From Lunularia cruciata (taxonomy: Eukaryota > Streptophyta > Marchantiopsida > Lunulariales > Lunulariaceae): a stretch of 64,000 nt of DNA. This document shows positions 1 to 11,507 of the stretch, piece after piece. The stretch spans positions 13,360,744 to 13,424,743 of the forward strand of contig OX419759.1 in the NCBI GenBank assembly GCA_948567375.1, read 5' to 3'. The notes beneath the pieces are model-generated. The model had not been told where the DNA came from. It saw only the letters and a program-made list of their open reading frames with translations, and did no database searches. The translations under genes and the position numbers were made by a program. Each line of letters begins with the position of its first letter. Position 1 is the first letter of the stretch.

Positions 1-1464
1 CAAATGTTTCAATAAAACTCTCATCGATGGTGCTCAACCATCAGGTGGCGACAATTGTCCTTCTTGAGCAAATATACAGGTACATGATCCATTTGCTTAT
101 GTATCATACGTTCAGCATAGACTAAAACGTTTAAGGCTCTTCAAAGTACTGTACGATGCGTCAATACTTCGTTTTCATACCATCAAACCAGTTCTCATCC
201 AGTTGTTGTTGTTGCTCTTCTTCTTAGGGCTTGGACGATTCTTAGAGGTGAGAAATACCACCATTAAGATAGCCTAGACATCTTTCCATAGTGGGTAAGC
301 CCTCTGCTTCGGATACATCATTCTTTTTGGGGATTTCGCCTGGACTTTTATCAATGGAGTTACCATGCCCGCGACGAAAAGACGCCCAACAAACAGGGTA
401 TGGTTACGATGCGATTAAGCAGAGCGTGTCAGTCCAGGCAGCACCGAGTTGGAATCTGGAGGAGGTGAAGAACTCTTCATATAGAAATCTTCGGCACAAA
501 AGCTGTCCATGTAACCTGAAGGTCGGAAGTCCACCAATCTCGGATGCCGATGTTCCTTAAACTTAAAGCATAGAGGTAGACTTCTGGAGTTTTTATACAC
601 CAGTCGATGAGTACCCAAGCTTCACTGAATTCTATTACCCAAAGAGATGGGATTCATTGAAACTTGGGCAGACAGTTTTCTAGAAGGGAGAATGCTGGAT
701 GGAATCATTAGTATGGTAACCCTTAACTGTCACCTCAACATATCATTGTGGGCCCCGGGGGTTTGTAATATCGAGAGAACTCTGAATTCTCAATTCATAA
801 AGTAGAAAACTTCTGATTGCAGAGATGGTATTGAGATCACTTAAACTTCACAATTGCCGCGCTCTCCTTAAAATTATGGAAAGGTAGAAAGTAAGTAATG
901 CTTATGTGGAAATCTACATTCAGATGGAGTCCATTTCACAATCATCTTGAAGGGAAATGTTAATTCTCGTAAACTTCTCACTAGCTCTTAAGCAAAGGTA
1001 GAATTGGCATCTGAAAGACGGGGGGTATCATATTCTATTACAGTTCTCCCATCTCATCGGAGGGAACATCATATAGTAACACAAGCTGCAGTTAATGAAG
1101 AAGTGGCAGCTACTCAGGATCCCACCACATTCATATGCACTTCCTCACAAGACCGTAGGTCCTCGAACAGATAGGTTACGGTAACCACAGTCAACCATCC
1201 TAATTATGGAAGGAGAAACAGCAGTACGATAAATCAACTCAGTGAAGATGTCACGTGGATACCCCGTCAGTTTTGCAGGTTCATGGGGATACTAGGAAAG
1301 TTGCAATTTGGACGTGGCTTCAAATGCACACGGAGTAGCTCAGCAAGAAAACTCCACCCTACACTAATGTATAGAAAAGGAAAAAAGGCGACCGCATAGG
1401 AAGAATGAAGGATGGGAAGACCCTATCAAGCCGCACAAGGGAGAGAAAAAAAGGTAACATGGGG
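1..1464. other. Intergenic, no gene recognised
   Basis: Only short open frames without family resemblance occur here and none has splice partners or a recognisable motif. The stretch lies immediately 3' of the decayed LINE-type element that reads towards it, so part of it may be that element's untranslated tail, but no poly(A) end or target duplication could be delimited. Confidence 0.5.
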
Positions 1465-2382
1465 CTAAGCCCCAATAGAGTCTGTATGAGAAATCTGCCC
1501 TACCGCACCTAAGATATCTGAGCTATGCAAGTTGTACGGTCTACACACAACTGGAGCATCCGAAGAAACATCATCTAATGTGATTGCTCTCTTATGGATT
1601 GCACCAGCCACTGCCCTCTCTAGAGCAATGGACACATGCTGTCTAAAGTAAGCTACAAAGTATGAGAGTGAGAGTGGTACCCTTGACGCCTAACATGATA
1701 AGCTCTCGCGCACTCCCTGACAAATGTGTCAAATGCCGTGTCCATCGCTCCATATAACTCCAAGGCTAGAGGAACAAAGAGGTGACCTCGTTGCATGCCC
1801 CTACTTGGAGACCTTGCGACCTGCTGCTGCACTCGCCGCCCATCCAGGGGGATGGATAATCACTCCCTCCGAAACTGTATCCCACGTAGGGTCTGTGACC
1901 ACGACATCCGCTACTGTCACCTGATCATCTCGGATCAAGTATAAGTCTGCCCTGACACGTGTCGTCTGCAACGCATACGAACGCTCCCTCCAAGCTAAGT
2001 ATCCACTCTCTCGTGCCATAGCAAACACTATGTCTCTAATGGCATCATGTGTAGCTATCCTCTTTCCTCCAAAAGGACACCGTGTCATGTGGACTGCCGC
2101 TGCATCTAGTGTAGAACCACACTCACAAGTGAGTAGTGAAGATGCAGATGGGTGTACCAAACCTAGGCGAAACCTCATCACTGTAGAGAAAGTAGCCGGT
2201 GCGAGTCGGAAAACACTAATGCATGGTCGAGCTAGGATCCACGAGCATGCACCCTTGCCGGAGCAAGAACGTAGACGTGCTCTAGTAGCCCGAGGAATGG
2301 ACAAGTCAACTAAGAGAGAATGTAGCATATGCTCACACGGTCGCTCCATCAAGGAAGACTGTAGACCTCTAGTCCAATCTGA
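1465..2382 (-). pseudogene. Non-LTR retrotransposon (LINE-type) ORF2 3' end, frameshifted
   Basis: On the minus strand a frame opens after a TAG at 2383-2385 and encodes the region that follows reverse transcriptase in many plant and algal LINE-type proteins. It has an Arg/Leu-rich segment with R-x-R-L-G-L, then a Cys/His cluster of the form CxCG...HxxxCPFGG, then a conserved block around R-A-D-L-Y and V-A-D-V-V-V-T-D-P. The frame stops at about 1798-1800, but the same protein continues in a second frame (Leu-Phe-Val-Pro-Leu-Ala-Leu-Glu) and, after another shift near 1660-1670, in a third frame down to the TAG at 1465-1467. So at least two frameshifts are present and the reverse transcriptase and endonuclease parts are missing. 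This is a dead 5'-truncated copy. The exact clade was not determined. Confidence 0.7.
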
Positions 2383-2929
2383 CTATAGTGAAGCAATCAA
2401 TGGAAAACCCTATCGTGCTTGTGGGGATAGACTATCTATCGTCTGCCGCAGTAAGACCTGGAGAGAAAAGGATCCTATGGATGTGAATGTATAGAGGAAT
2501 GATATCTACCGCAGTTCCTTGTCTTCCTCTCCCAAAGCATCTTATGAGAGAATATAGGAATCTGGGGGAGAATGACAGAAGCTAGTGGTGACTCATTCAT
2601 ACATCCTCATCCTGCGGATACCTACGGTAGTTGTACTGCAGCTACTGGACAAGCTGACTATGGAGGTGCTAATTTTGGAGCAGGCAGCAAATTCATGAAG
2701 AGTAAAGACTACAACGAAGAAGGCGATTGCGAAATCCGATGCATGGACGGGGAAGCTGAAGAGGAAAATTGAGGAGGAAGAGGAGGACGCTGTGATACAT
2801 ACGTTTCTGATTTTCGCCAACCACTTCGTTTAAATTAACTATAAGGCACGACAGAACGGTAGCGTTCAAGAAAGTTCTGGAGCCTCGCCCGCCTGCGAGA
2901 CAGGAAAGAGAATTTAGAAGGGAAGGAAG
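2383..2929. other. Intergenic / CNX1 5' flank
   Basis: No gene is recognised between the LINE fragment and the CNX1 start. The last 100 bases presumably hold the CNX1 5' untranslated region. No clear TATA box was found. Confidence 0.5.
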
Positions 2930-5900
2930 ATGGAAGCAGTACATGCCGCACTGCATGCTTTAGCAACATCTCCCTCCGTCATGCTGTCTGTTCACGATGC
3001 CCTGCATATTGTGCTCAGTGTTTCTCCTCGATTGGCACCGGTGACCGTGCCGTTACATCAATCTCTCGGAAGCATTGTCGCCGATAATCTTACCGCTCCC
3101 GATCCGCTTCCCCCGTATGCTGCGTCTATGAAGGTACCTGGAGTAGTTTTTTCACTTACTTGTTTTATTTGGCGATGCTGAATTACGTGGAGTTCTGGTG
3201 CCGAGCAAGTTGACTTGGAATCGTGTTCTGTTTCTCATTGTGAACCTGGGAACTGAGGGAATTTCACGTAGTTGAGTTTGTTAGTTTGTATGGCGTGTTC
3301 CCGGCTTTCCTAGTCTCATGTAAGGGTTTTGGATGCGCAGTATCTGTGAAGCGATACTGAATTAGTAGCAAGCAATTTGATCTAGCATGGTCCTCAGTTT
3401 CTCGTCAGTTAGTGAATATTTTTGGTTTCTATGGAAGTGATCCTATTATTGTTTTAATCTAGAGCTTTTTAAGCCTGAAGTTGAGGAGGAATACGAATGA
3501 ATGATTGTATGGGTTTATCACTTTTATGAAATTCGAGTTCATTTTCATGTTGGTCGGCAGTCTGCCATAATTTTCTTCGCTAAAATGGGGATCCCCAGGA
3601 CGGATACGCTGTGGTGGCGGAAGATGGTCCCGGAGAGTATCCCGTCATTGGTGAGGCTCGAGCTGGGGACGATGCGACCGATATTGTGGTCAAGCCCGGC
3701 ACCATTGCGTATATCACTACAGGAGGCAAGTACTGATTAATCTGTGATGGAAGCACTTAAGCTGCTTGAAGTGTCCAGGGTTCAGTCAAGCCATAAACAT
3801 CACTATAAACACATGGAATCTGCTAATTGCATTTCTGTAAAGATTTTTGTCGTTCACTTGGCATTGTTAGTGTTGTTACCCACCTTGACTATGTCATGAA
3901 TCATCTTTATGCTAAGGTCGCCTTCAACATGCCAAACAGGGCCCGTTCCTCAGGGTGCGGATGCTGTCGTGATGATCGAGAATACAAGCCCAGGCGATGA
4001 CGATCTCGAGGAGACAGACGTGAAAAGAGTCTCTATACTCAATGGAGTCGTCAAGGGCCAGGATATTCGTCCAGTGGTATGCTCCAGTCTTTTTACTATG
4101 CTCAGCTGGAATGCCAAGGCCGAAGGCCGAAGCATATGGGCTCTTAAGTTGATCGTACCCTTTGCAAAGTGAGTCAGTTTGTCGCTATCGCTCTTTTAGA
4201 CGTCTAATGCTAGTTCTCTCTCTGTTGGATTCAGGGCTCTGATATAGCAAAAGGCGACGTCGTTCTTAGAGCAGGGGATAAGCTGGGTCCTGCAGAAATA
4301 GGATTACTTGCAACAATGGGTTTCTTTGATGTGAAGGTACTGGATGGCATGGCCCATTTTGCACTGTCTGGTCTTTCTGTTGTGTATGAGAATTTGCTGA
4401 TGTCGCAATTTTTACTTCGTGCCAGGTCCTTTACCACCATGTGTACCTCTTACCAGTTGAGCTGTAATTCTCTCGCATAACAGTTCAAAGATAATAATTC
4501 TTTTTAAGTTTGATGAGGCAAGATGAATTGTTTATAAAGAGAATGATCAAACATTTCGTATGCAATTGTACTGCCAGCACATATCTTGAGGTGGATACGA
4601 ATGAACATTCCTTGAATAACCTACGAATGGGTATTGAAGTGATTGGTGTAGGTTTATCGCAGGCCTAGAGTGGCGGTTTTGTCAACTGGGGATGAACTTG
4701 TGGATCCCGTCCAGGGTGCCACCCTGGGTCGAGGTCAGGTAAGGCGCGAGATCTCATTTTCAGTCGCCTTGCCATGCTACCATAGTAGTTGGCTCTGATG
4801 GTTGTTTCTCGAGTAGGGGGAAGGTTCTGATCAAGTAACATGTCTGCTTTCCAGATCAGAGATTCAAATCGTGCCATGCTTTTAGCAGCAGTCGTTCAAA
4901 GTGGTTGTGACGTCGTCGACCTTGGAATCTCTCATGATGAGGAAGATGAACTGGAGCAAAAGATAGACAATGCCGTAAAAGCAGATGTTGACCTACTTAT
5001 CACGTCGGGTGGTGTCTCTATGGGTGACAAGGATTATGTCAAACCACATCTTGAACGTCGAGGAAGAGTTTATTTTGGGAAGGTAGGCACCTGCCCCGTA
5101 GTACCCCTCTTCCAGTTGTTAGTTTTAGCCAACCATGACCCAGTTATCTCAGTTAAGGTTTTGAAGTGCTCGTTGTAACAAGCACTTAGTGGTGAAATCT
5201 CGGTTTGTGAAGGTTATTGTCAGCAGCATATCCCGTTGTCAGTTCGTGATGATAGGCCAATTTGGTGTCTGCTTCTGCAACAGAGCACAAACACAACTTA
5301 CAGTTCAATCCGTGGCTTCCCCGCAAGTAGGAAACCCTGAAAATTCTTGGGAACTATCCAAACAAAAGTGACAAAAAAAAACAAAAAGAAGCAAAAACCA
5401 CTTAAGTAAAACAATTTATTGTATTTTTTTCTTTGTTCTTCATAGCAACTGGGCATCAAAAAACACCAAATTTGATAACTTAAAAAAGGAAATAAAAAGT
5501 AAAAGCATGATATTAAAGACGTAGTAACATATGTGCTCAAGGCCTCCGTTAATTGTGTACAAATAAAAGATGAGTCTAAATAAGGCAAAGTAAGAAAGGG
5601 TTTAGCTAATAAAAAAATGAACTCTTCTGAGAACCAATAACACGTAAACCATGTAAAACTAAAGCAAATCAATATCCAAAAAACACGAATTCGAACTTCC
5701 TCCAAAATAGTTTTTAATACAAAATTCATTATATTTCGTCGTGTGTTGAACCTGATCAAAACGAAGAAAACGCAAAGCAAAAAAATATATATATATATTT
5801 TTTGTTCGTTTTATTCTATTCGACCCTCTCAGCCTTCATTCGTGATATACGCTCTCTTTTTCGACATTTCAGGTGCAAATGAAGCCTGGAAAACCGGTGA

Positions 5901-8605
5901 CATTTGCGACAATCGACATGCCAGCGAAACAGTCCAAAACGAAGCGGCAGATGCTTGTGTTTGCGCTTCCAGGAAACCCTGTTAGTAGTCTGGTTTGCTT
6001 CTACTTGTTTGCAGTGCCTGCCATTAGGCAAATGTTAGGCTGGTCAGATCCACATCTTCGCAGGTACACACATAACCTACTGATGTATTACTGTGAGAAG
6101 ATTAATTTGTAACGGATGAGTGATTGTATTGCAAGTTAGCTCTAAGCTCATGTAGTCCATTTCAGGATAGTTATTGTGTAGTAGATGATTGTAACTAATA
6201 GTTTTATATTTACTCTTCTCAAATTCTGCCCAGAGATGTCAAATACATATAGAAGTACCTGGTAGCAGGACTCGAGATTGGATTCTAAGGAGGAAGTGAA
6301 GGAGGGGCACAAATCTTTCTAGAAAACTGTACTGCTGCCTGAAGTATGTAAGTTCGAATGAGTAATTCTTTCATGGATAATGATGTTCAGGGTGCAAGCT
6401 AGAACGACACGACCCATAAAATTAGATCCAGAAAGGCCAGAATTTTTTCGAGCGACTCTGCGGTGGGAAGTTGATGATGGTTCAGGCCATCCTGGGTATG
6501 ATTCAAGACCTAGGCGTAGGCTACGTGATCAACGATTTGTTTACACTCTTTCCTTGGCTTAGCAGCATCTGTTTTTTCCTTCTATCAACAAGTTTCTATA
6601 TCTACGCAGAAGCATATTTGCATGGGGATTGCTATAGTAGTTATGATGCGTTAATCAATATTTGCTAGAACTTGCATGCTTCCCAACAACTAAGTCGTCC
6701 TGGTTTTCTGTCTCTCAGTTTTGTTGCGGAAGGTACTGGACAGCAGGTGAGTAGTCGGCTTCTTAGTATGAGATCTGCAAATGCACTACTTGAGATACCC
6801 GCGGCAAGTGGCATTATGCCTGCTGGTACGATGGTGCCAGCTCTGGTTATAGGGGATCTTAGTAGCATGCCACATCCCATTCCCCATCATCACCATCATG
6901 GACGTCAGAAAAGTGGAAACCATCGAGGAAACGCAATCCAAGAAAAAGTACCTAGCAGTCGACAGCCGAAACAAAAAAACGACAGTGAAACTCTGAATGA
7001 AACAGCTGATAACCCGACTGTTAAGGTCGCCATCCTAACAGTCAGCGATACAGTATCATCAGGATCTGGTCCGGATAGAAGGTACATACTCAGAGCTTGT
7101 CTTCGTGCCCGATTCTGGATTTTGTGGAGTCTTAGGTCGTCTTTCTGACTTACTCGTAATCTGTAATAAAACTTGAGAATCGCTACCACGCCGCTTCACC
7201 TTCAGTATTGAATTCCTCAATGATTTGGCAGTGGTCCGAAAGCCGTGGAAGTTATCAATAGTTTATCGGAAAAACTCGGGGGGGCCAAGGTCGTTGCTAC
7301 TGCCGTGGTGCCGGACTCGACATTTGAAATTCAAGACATCTTGAAGAAATGGAGTGACCAAGATCAAGTTCATCTTATAATCACCACAGGTATAGTATAG
7401 TGCACCAATCCAGTCGTTGGCATCTGAATTAGGATTCTCGATCGCGTCACTCATGGATCCATGCCTGTCTCGAATTGTGTCCCAACTTATTGCAACGGGT
7501 ATGGGAAATTTTAGGAGAGCATTATCCTTTGGGCTATGCAAGACTTGGAATACTCATTACTGATAAATGGTGCAGGTGGGACAGGATTTACTCCGAAAGA
7601 TATTACTCCGGAAGCAACTTTGCCTTTACTAGATAGACATGCCCCCGGAATCTCACAAGTTATGCTCAACAAAAGTCTCCAGGTATGTTTAGTAATTTGT
7701 ACCCCGTCTTATGACCTAGGCTTGTAAACATTGTGATGTTCATATCGGGTACAATTTTATGCGTCACTGCATTTTAGATAAAGGAGGTAGTAGAGTTCTT
7801 ATATTGGCCGGAGATTTTAGTATAAGCAAGATAAGCCTCCTTCCTCTAAGTTGTATCGTATATATCAAAGCTTTGCAGTTGTTTGTGAGAAGGTTTGTGC
7901 ATTTATTTTATTGTATTGCAAGGAGCCTATCAGCTTGAGACAGTCTCCACGCTCTTTGCTGAGTCGTCTATTCCTGGTGAAGATGAAGTTGCAGTTCACA
8001 AAAAATACAGATGTCACGCCTTTATAAGGAGTCTGCCTGTTTTTATGCTCTCTAGTGCGTTTGTATTCTCAGGAAAGCTGCATTCTTATAAATATTAGAG
8101 ATGCTACCCCTTCTGGGGAATTGATGTATGCTAAAATTTTCTCATTTGCAGATTACACCGACGGCTATGCTTTCTCGGGCCGTAGCTGGTATGCGGGGTG
8201 CTACCTTGGTAATGAGACATTCCCTTTCATGCAAGACTGTGATTACTGTTAGCAGCTCCCTTGTACCCTGGAGTTCGCCATTTCACCTTTCAGTAGCATT
8301 GTCTAGATTATTCTGCAAACACAAGAGTTCAATTACTGATATTTTAATCCTTTTTGGTGCAGATTATAAATATGCCAGGAAACCCAAATGCAGTAGCAGA
8401 GTGTCTGGAAGCAATAATGCCAGCTCTACCTCATGCTTTGAAACAGCTAAGAGGTGATAAGAGGGAGAAACACCCACGTCATGTGCCGCATGCTAAATAC
8501 GACTCGTCGACCAAATCTACAGATGTCTGGACAACTAGCTTTCTCGCAGCGGAGTCCCGATCTTCAGAAAGTTCTACTGAACGTAAAGGATGCTCTTGTG
8601 ACTAG
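2930..8605 (+). CDS. CNX1: Molybdenum cofactor biosynthesis protein CNX1 (MoeA-MogA fusion)
   Basis: Two-domain enzyme for the last steps of molybdenum cofactor synthesis: the G domain adenylylates molybdopterin and the E domain inserts molybdate. Thirteen exons: 2930-3133, 3599-3725, 3940-4076, 4235-4336, 4652-4738, 4855-5082, 5873-6063, 6391-6495, 6719-7081, 7232-7389, 7576-7682, 8152-8208, 8363-8605. All phases close, giving 702 residues (plant CNX1 is about 670). The E (MoeA-like) domain spans about 1-440, with [17 protein letters not shown] and [15 protein letters not shown] near residue 270. A linker around 441-488 carries five consecutive His. The G (MogA-like) domain spans about 490-660, with [21 protein letters not shown] and [13 protein letters not shown]. 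The E-then-G order is the plant one; animal gephyrin is G-then-E. Intron 2 needs a GC donor (GAG|GCAAGT). Intron 6 holds a mitochondrial tatC fragment. The start ATG precedes the conserved N-terminus with no better upstream ATG in frame. Confidence 0.95.
5346..5780 (-). other. tatC: Nuclear mitochondrial DNA insertion: 5' half of tatC (mttB/ymf16) inside CNX1 intron 6
   Basis: On the minus strand an ATG at 5727-5729 opens 127 uninterrupted codons that match the N-terminal half of plant mitochondrial TatC, the membrane component of twin-arginine translocase. Visible are hydrophobic segments ([17 protein letters not shown], and a second Phe-rich one near the end), the F-P-F-L-S-Y-Q-I-W motif and an R-K-K-Y-N-K loop. 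The match runs to a Trp-Ile-Val-Pro (about 5349), after which the frame continues into unrelated sequence, so the gene is truncated to roughly half. About 50 bases upstream of the ATG look mitochondrial too, but that end is uncertain and abuts a low-complexity A/TA/T run at 5777-5804. Base composition is much more AT-rich than the CNX1 exons. The fragment lies antisense in a 790-bp intron and is not expected to be expressed. Confidence 0.85.
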
Positions 8606-9794
8606 TTTAGAGGTTTGTCTAGAAAGTGTTTTATGCACTTGCTTTAGGAATGAAACAGGACCTCTCTGTGCACATCGTTATCTTGTAAAGATTGATGTTA
8701 TACTTTATTAGCATGCAAAATAAGAATAATATGATTCATTGATCCAAGTTCATCGTAAATATTGAGTCTTTTTAAAGCTGTCACTCAAGTGAATCTAGCG
8801 TGGTCAATTGGATTTGCCTTAAGTAGTCCATCTCGTCTAAGCAGCTGGATATCTCTGGCTTGCTTGACGTTACGTCTTCAAAAGGGGGGTTGAGCTGTCC
8901 CAAGTGCTCTGGCACTTGGGACAGCTCCACCGCCGTAAGTGCTCTAGTACTAAATGCCGCCATCCTGTGAGAAATACACCTAAAGACATTCCAGCTATGA
9001 CCCTTGAGACTAGTCCATGAGTCCTTCACCTCCTGTCAGGATGTCAAATGGATATTCAATGGTCGAAGGTCAGCCATTGGGGTTACTGCCGGAACTCGAA
9101 TTCGCCAGGACCTATCCTCACCATAAAGCAGTAGTGTTTCATTCATCAAAACCGATGTGGAACCCCTGAAGTACACACGACTCTATTCGAGAGTAATTTT
9201 AGTTGCGGACGAAGCCATGGAAATCTTCTCCGTGATGAGTCTGTAGAGAAATGTAACGTAAGGGAACTTCTAAGTATCGAAGTGCAATCAGACGGTTGAA
9301 CTCCATTCTAGAAGGCTGGAATGGCTGAAAGGTTTGCTCAACTATTCCTTTGGAATAGCATTGGTTGGCAATTGACAGATCTTGAAACTGGCAGCGGACT
9401 ACAGACCCAGTATCAAGAGGTGACGACCGACGACGCAGAAGAAATGAGCGTTGGATCAATGGGAGTATGCGTAACGTAGAGGTATGACAAGTATATTAGT
9501 AGCTTTTGTAGGAGTATCGTAGAAGTAGACGTAGAAGAAGTTGCAGAATGCGTCGGTACAAAGTCGATGGATATGAACGGCTGTGTGTTCTTAAGCAGAA
9601 GGTGTGGACCTCTAGTGACCTCCCGAAGGCCGTGACAGGAAAATATCGGGCAAATCGATTTGCAGAATCTGAGGAAGCTCCACGACAATTGAGGGCCTAA
9701 ATCTGTAGGAAAATATATTTCACAACTCAAGCGTACTACCTAGACTGAAGAAACTATTTGCGACATAAAACCGGAATTTCAAACTACGAAAATT
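8606..9794. other. Intergenic between CNX1 and the PLP-enzyme gene
   Basis: No coding sequence is recognised. It contains the CNX1 3' flank, a perfect inverted repeat at 8892-8927, and the presumed promoter and leader of the downstream gene. Short open frames on the minus strand (8781-9029, 9199-9730) show no family resemblance. Confidence 0.5.
8892..8927. repeat. Perfect 16-bp inverted repeat with 4-nt loop
   Basis: GAGCTGTCCCAAGTGC at 8892-8907 is followed by TCTG and then its exact reverse complement at 8912-8927. It lies 287 bp after the CNX1 stop and about 870 bp before the next start codon. Transcribed from either side it would form a stable hairpin. It could be a 3'-UTR structure or the core of a short palindromic element; no target duplication was seen. 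Confidence 0.8.
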
Positions 9795-11507
9795 ATGGAT
9801 GTCAGTGAGCTCGACCAGAATCTGGAGAATGCAATGAGACAGGAGATGAGTGAGCTGCAATTCTCGACGGTAACAGCTCAGGCGGCATTCTGTCAAACAG
9901 GAAATGAAATCAGCCGCTCTGATCATGGTAAAGCAATTTGCACAGCTTCAAGTTATGAGTACGATTCTATTGAAGATCTCCATGCTTCACCATACTGGTA
10001 CAGAAGGCTAAAAAGTCCCAACTCGGATGACCTCGCCCATGCAATTGCAAGCCTCGAGTCGGCAGAAGCAGGTGATCTCTTGCAACAGTTTTCCCATTGA
10101 GAATGAAATCAACCGTCCTCTATGTGCATCCGAGCTGTGGTGATTGGTTGACTTCTTGTGATCGTGATTGCAGGGCTGGCAACATCATCTGGAATGGGAG
10201 CGGTGGTATCTGGCCTACTATGTTTGATGAAAGCAGGAGACACAGTGTTGGCTCACAGTGACACGTATGGGGGTACTTTCTCTTTTCTCGAGCTGGATGT
10301 TCGAAGGTTTGGCATGAACGTGGAATTCGTTGATGTTTTAGATGTGGGCAGCTTGGAATCTACTCTTTCTATCTTACATAAGTCGATCAGTGAGATTGCC
10401 GATAATAGCAGAAAATTGGTGGTCTTCTGCGAGTCAATCACGAATCCCTTACTTCGAGTTGCTGATGTACCCGCCATAAGTTCTGTGTGCAAGAAGTTCG
10501 GAGCTATTCTTATTGTTGACAACACCTTTGGTACTCCTTTGAGAACCAAACCACTTTTACAGGTGCAATTCACTTTATTCCTATCCTGTCAATATCCCCG
10601 AAGAATCAGAATCTGTCAGAAATTAACTCAGACCCTCTTGACTACAGTGTTGACAAACTGGAGAGTATACAAAGTTCTTCCAGTCAAGTATGCTCTTAAC
10701 AGTTTCACTTTCATAAGGCCCAGAGCTTTTAGATTGTCTCTCCGCAAATTGGGGCTTATGAGGAGCGAGAGGTAGAGTCGTTCAACTCAAAACTTTGGTT
10801 ATTTTGATCACTTGTGCAGGGAGCAGATATTGTCATACATTCAGCAACGAAGTTTCTCGGAGGCCATCACGATCTAATGGCCGGAGCATTAGTTGGACCT
10901 GCCAAGTATGTGGACGGTGCTAAGCAAGTAGCTGCTCGATGGGGCCTCACTATCTCAGCTTTTGATGCGTGGCTTTGTACTCGAAGCATCCGCACTTTGC
11001 AGGTAAATGCAGTCTAACTGAACGGGTGGAAGGATTGCCTCCACACCATGTGCACGGAAATGACTTCATTACAAGGACTTAAACGCAGAAAAAACCTTAT
11101 GGGTTTTGTAGGTACGGTTGGAGCGGTCATGGATCACTTCCGAGAGGCTAGCTGAGCTTATGAAGGCTGAAAAGGACTCAGTCCTGAGAGTATATTCTGC
11201 AGCTAAATGTGCAGTGTTCAGCTTCCTGGTAGTGGGTGGTATGGGAGGAGCCTCTCGGGCGCTGAGAGCACTTAGGTTGATCAAGCTTGCTCCTAGTCTC
11301 GGAGGTGTAACTACTACGGTCTCTCATCCTGCCTCAACTTCCCATGCCAGCCTTGGAGTGGAAGAGAGAGAACGCTTGGGTATACTGGACGGGCTCATTC
11401 GTATATCGGTTGGTCTGGAACACGAGGAAGATCTTTGGAAAGATCTGTCGTGCGCACTTGATGCAGTAGCTGCTGGACCAGATGCCACTGTCATACAAGA
11501 ATCTTAA
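9795..11507 (+). CDS. PLP-dependent Cys/Met metabolism enzyme (cystathionine lyase / gamma-synthase type)
   Basis: Four exons, 9795-10071, 10174-10562, 10820-11002 and 11112-11507, close in phase to 414 residues, the usual size for this fold type I family. The family breaks or makes the C-S bond of cystathionine, homocysteine or methionine. Visible landmarks: SSGMGAV (cofactor-phosphate loop, residues about 96-102), ESITNPLLRVADVP, the VDNTFGTP Asp that pairs with the PLP ring nitrogen, and IHSATKFLGG with the Schiff-base lysine near residue 233. The C-terminal SLGGV, HPAS-T-SHASL, DGLIRISVGLE block includes the substrate-carboxylate Arg. Oddities: the N-terminal YxYxR..NPT motif reads with SPN in place of NPT, and the segment that normally carries Y-P-G-L...H-P between the last helix and the GGxG strand is missing. 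No obvious plastid transit peptide. Whether it is a beta-lyase, gamma-lyase or gamma-synthase cannot be decided by eye. Confidence 0.85.

Noticed and set aside
2030-2494. 154-codon plus-strand frame
   Set aside because: It is antisense to the conserved LINE-type protein on the minus strand, which has the recognisable motifs.
5298-5729. tatC as a functional nuclear-transferred gene
   Set aside because: Only the N-terminal half is present, no transit peptide precedes the mitochondrial start, it is antisense inside an intron, and the frame runs into unrelated sequence. An inert organelle insertion is the simpler reading.
8892-8927. Hairpin as a microRNA precursor
   Set aside because: A 16-bp stem with 4-nt loop is too short to release a 20-22-nt duplex in plants.
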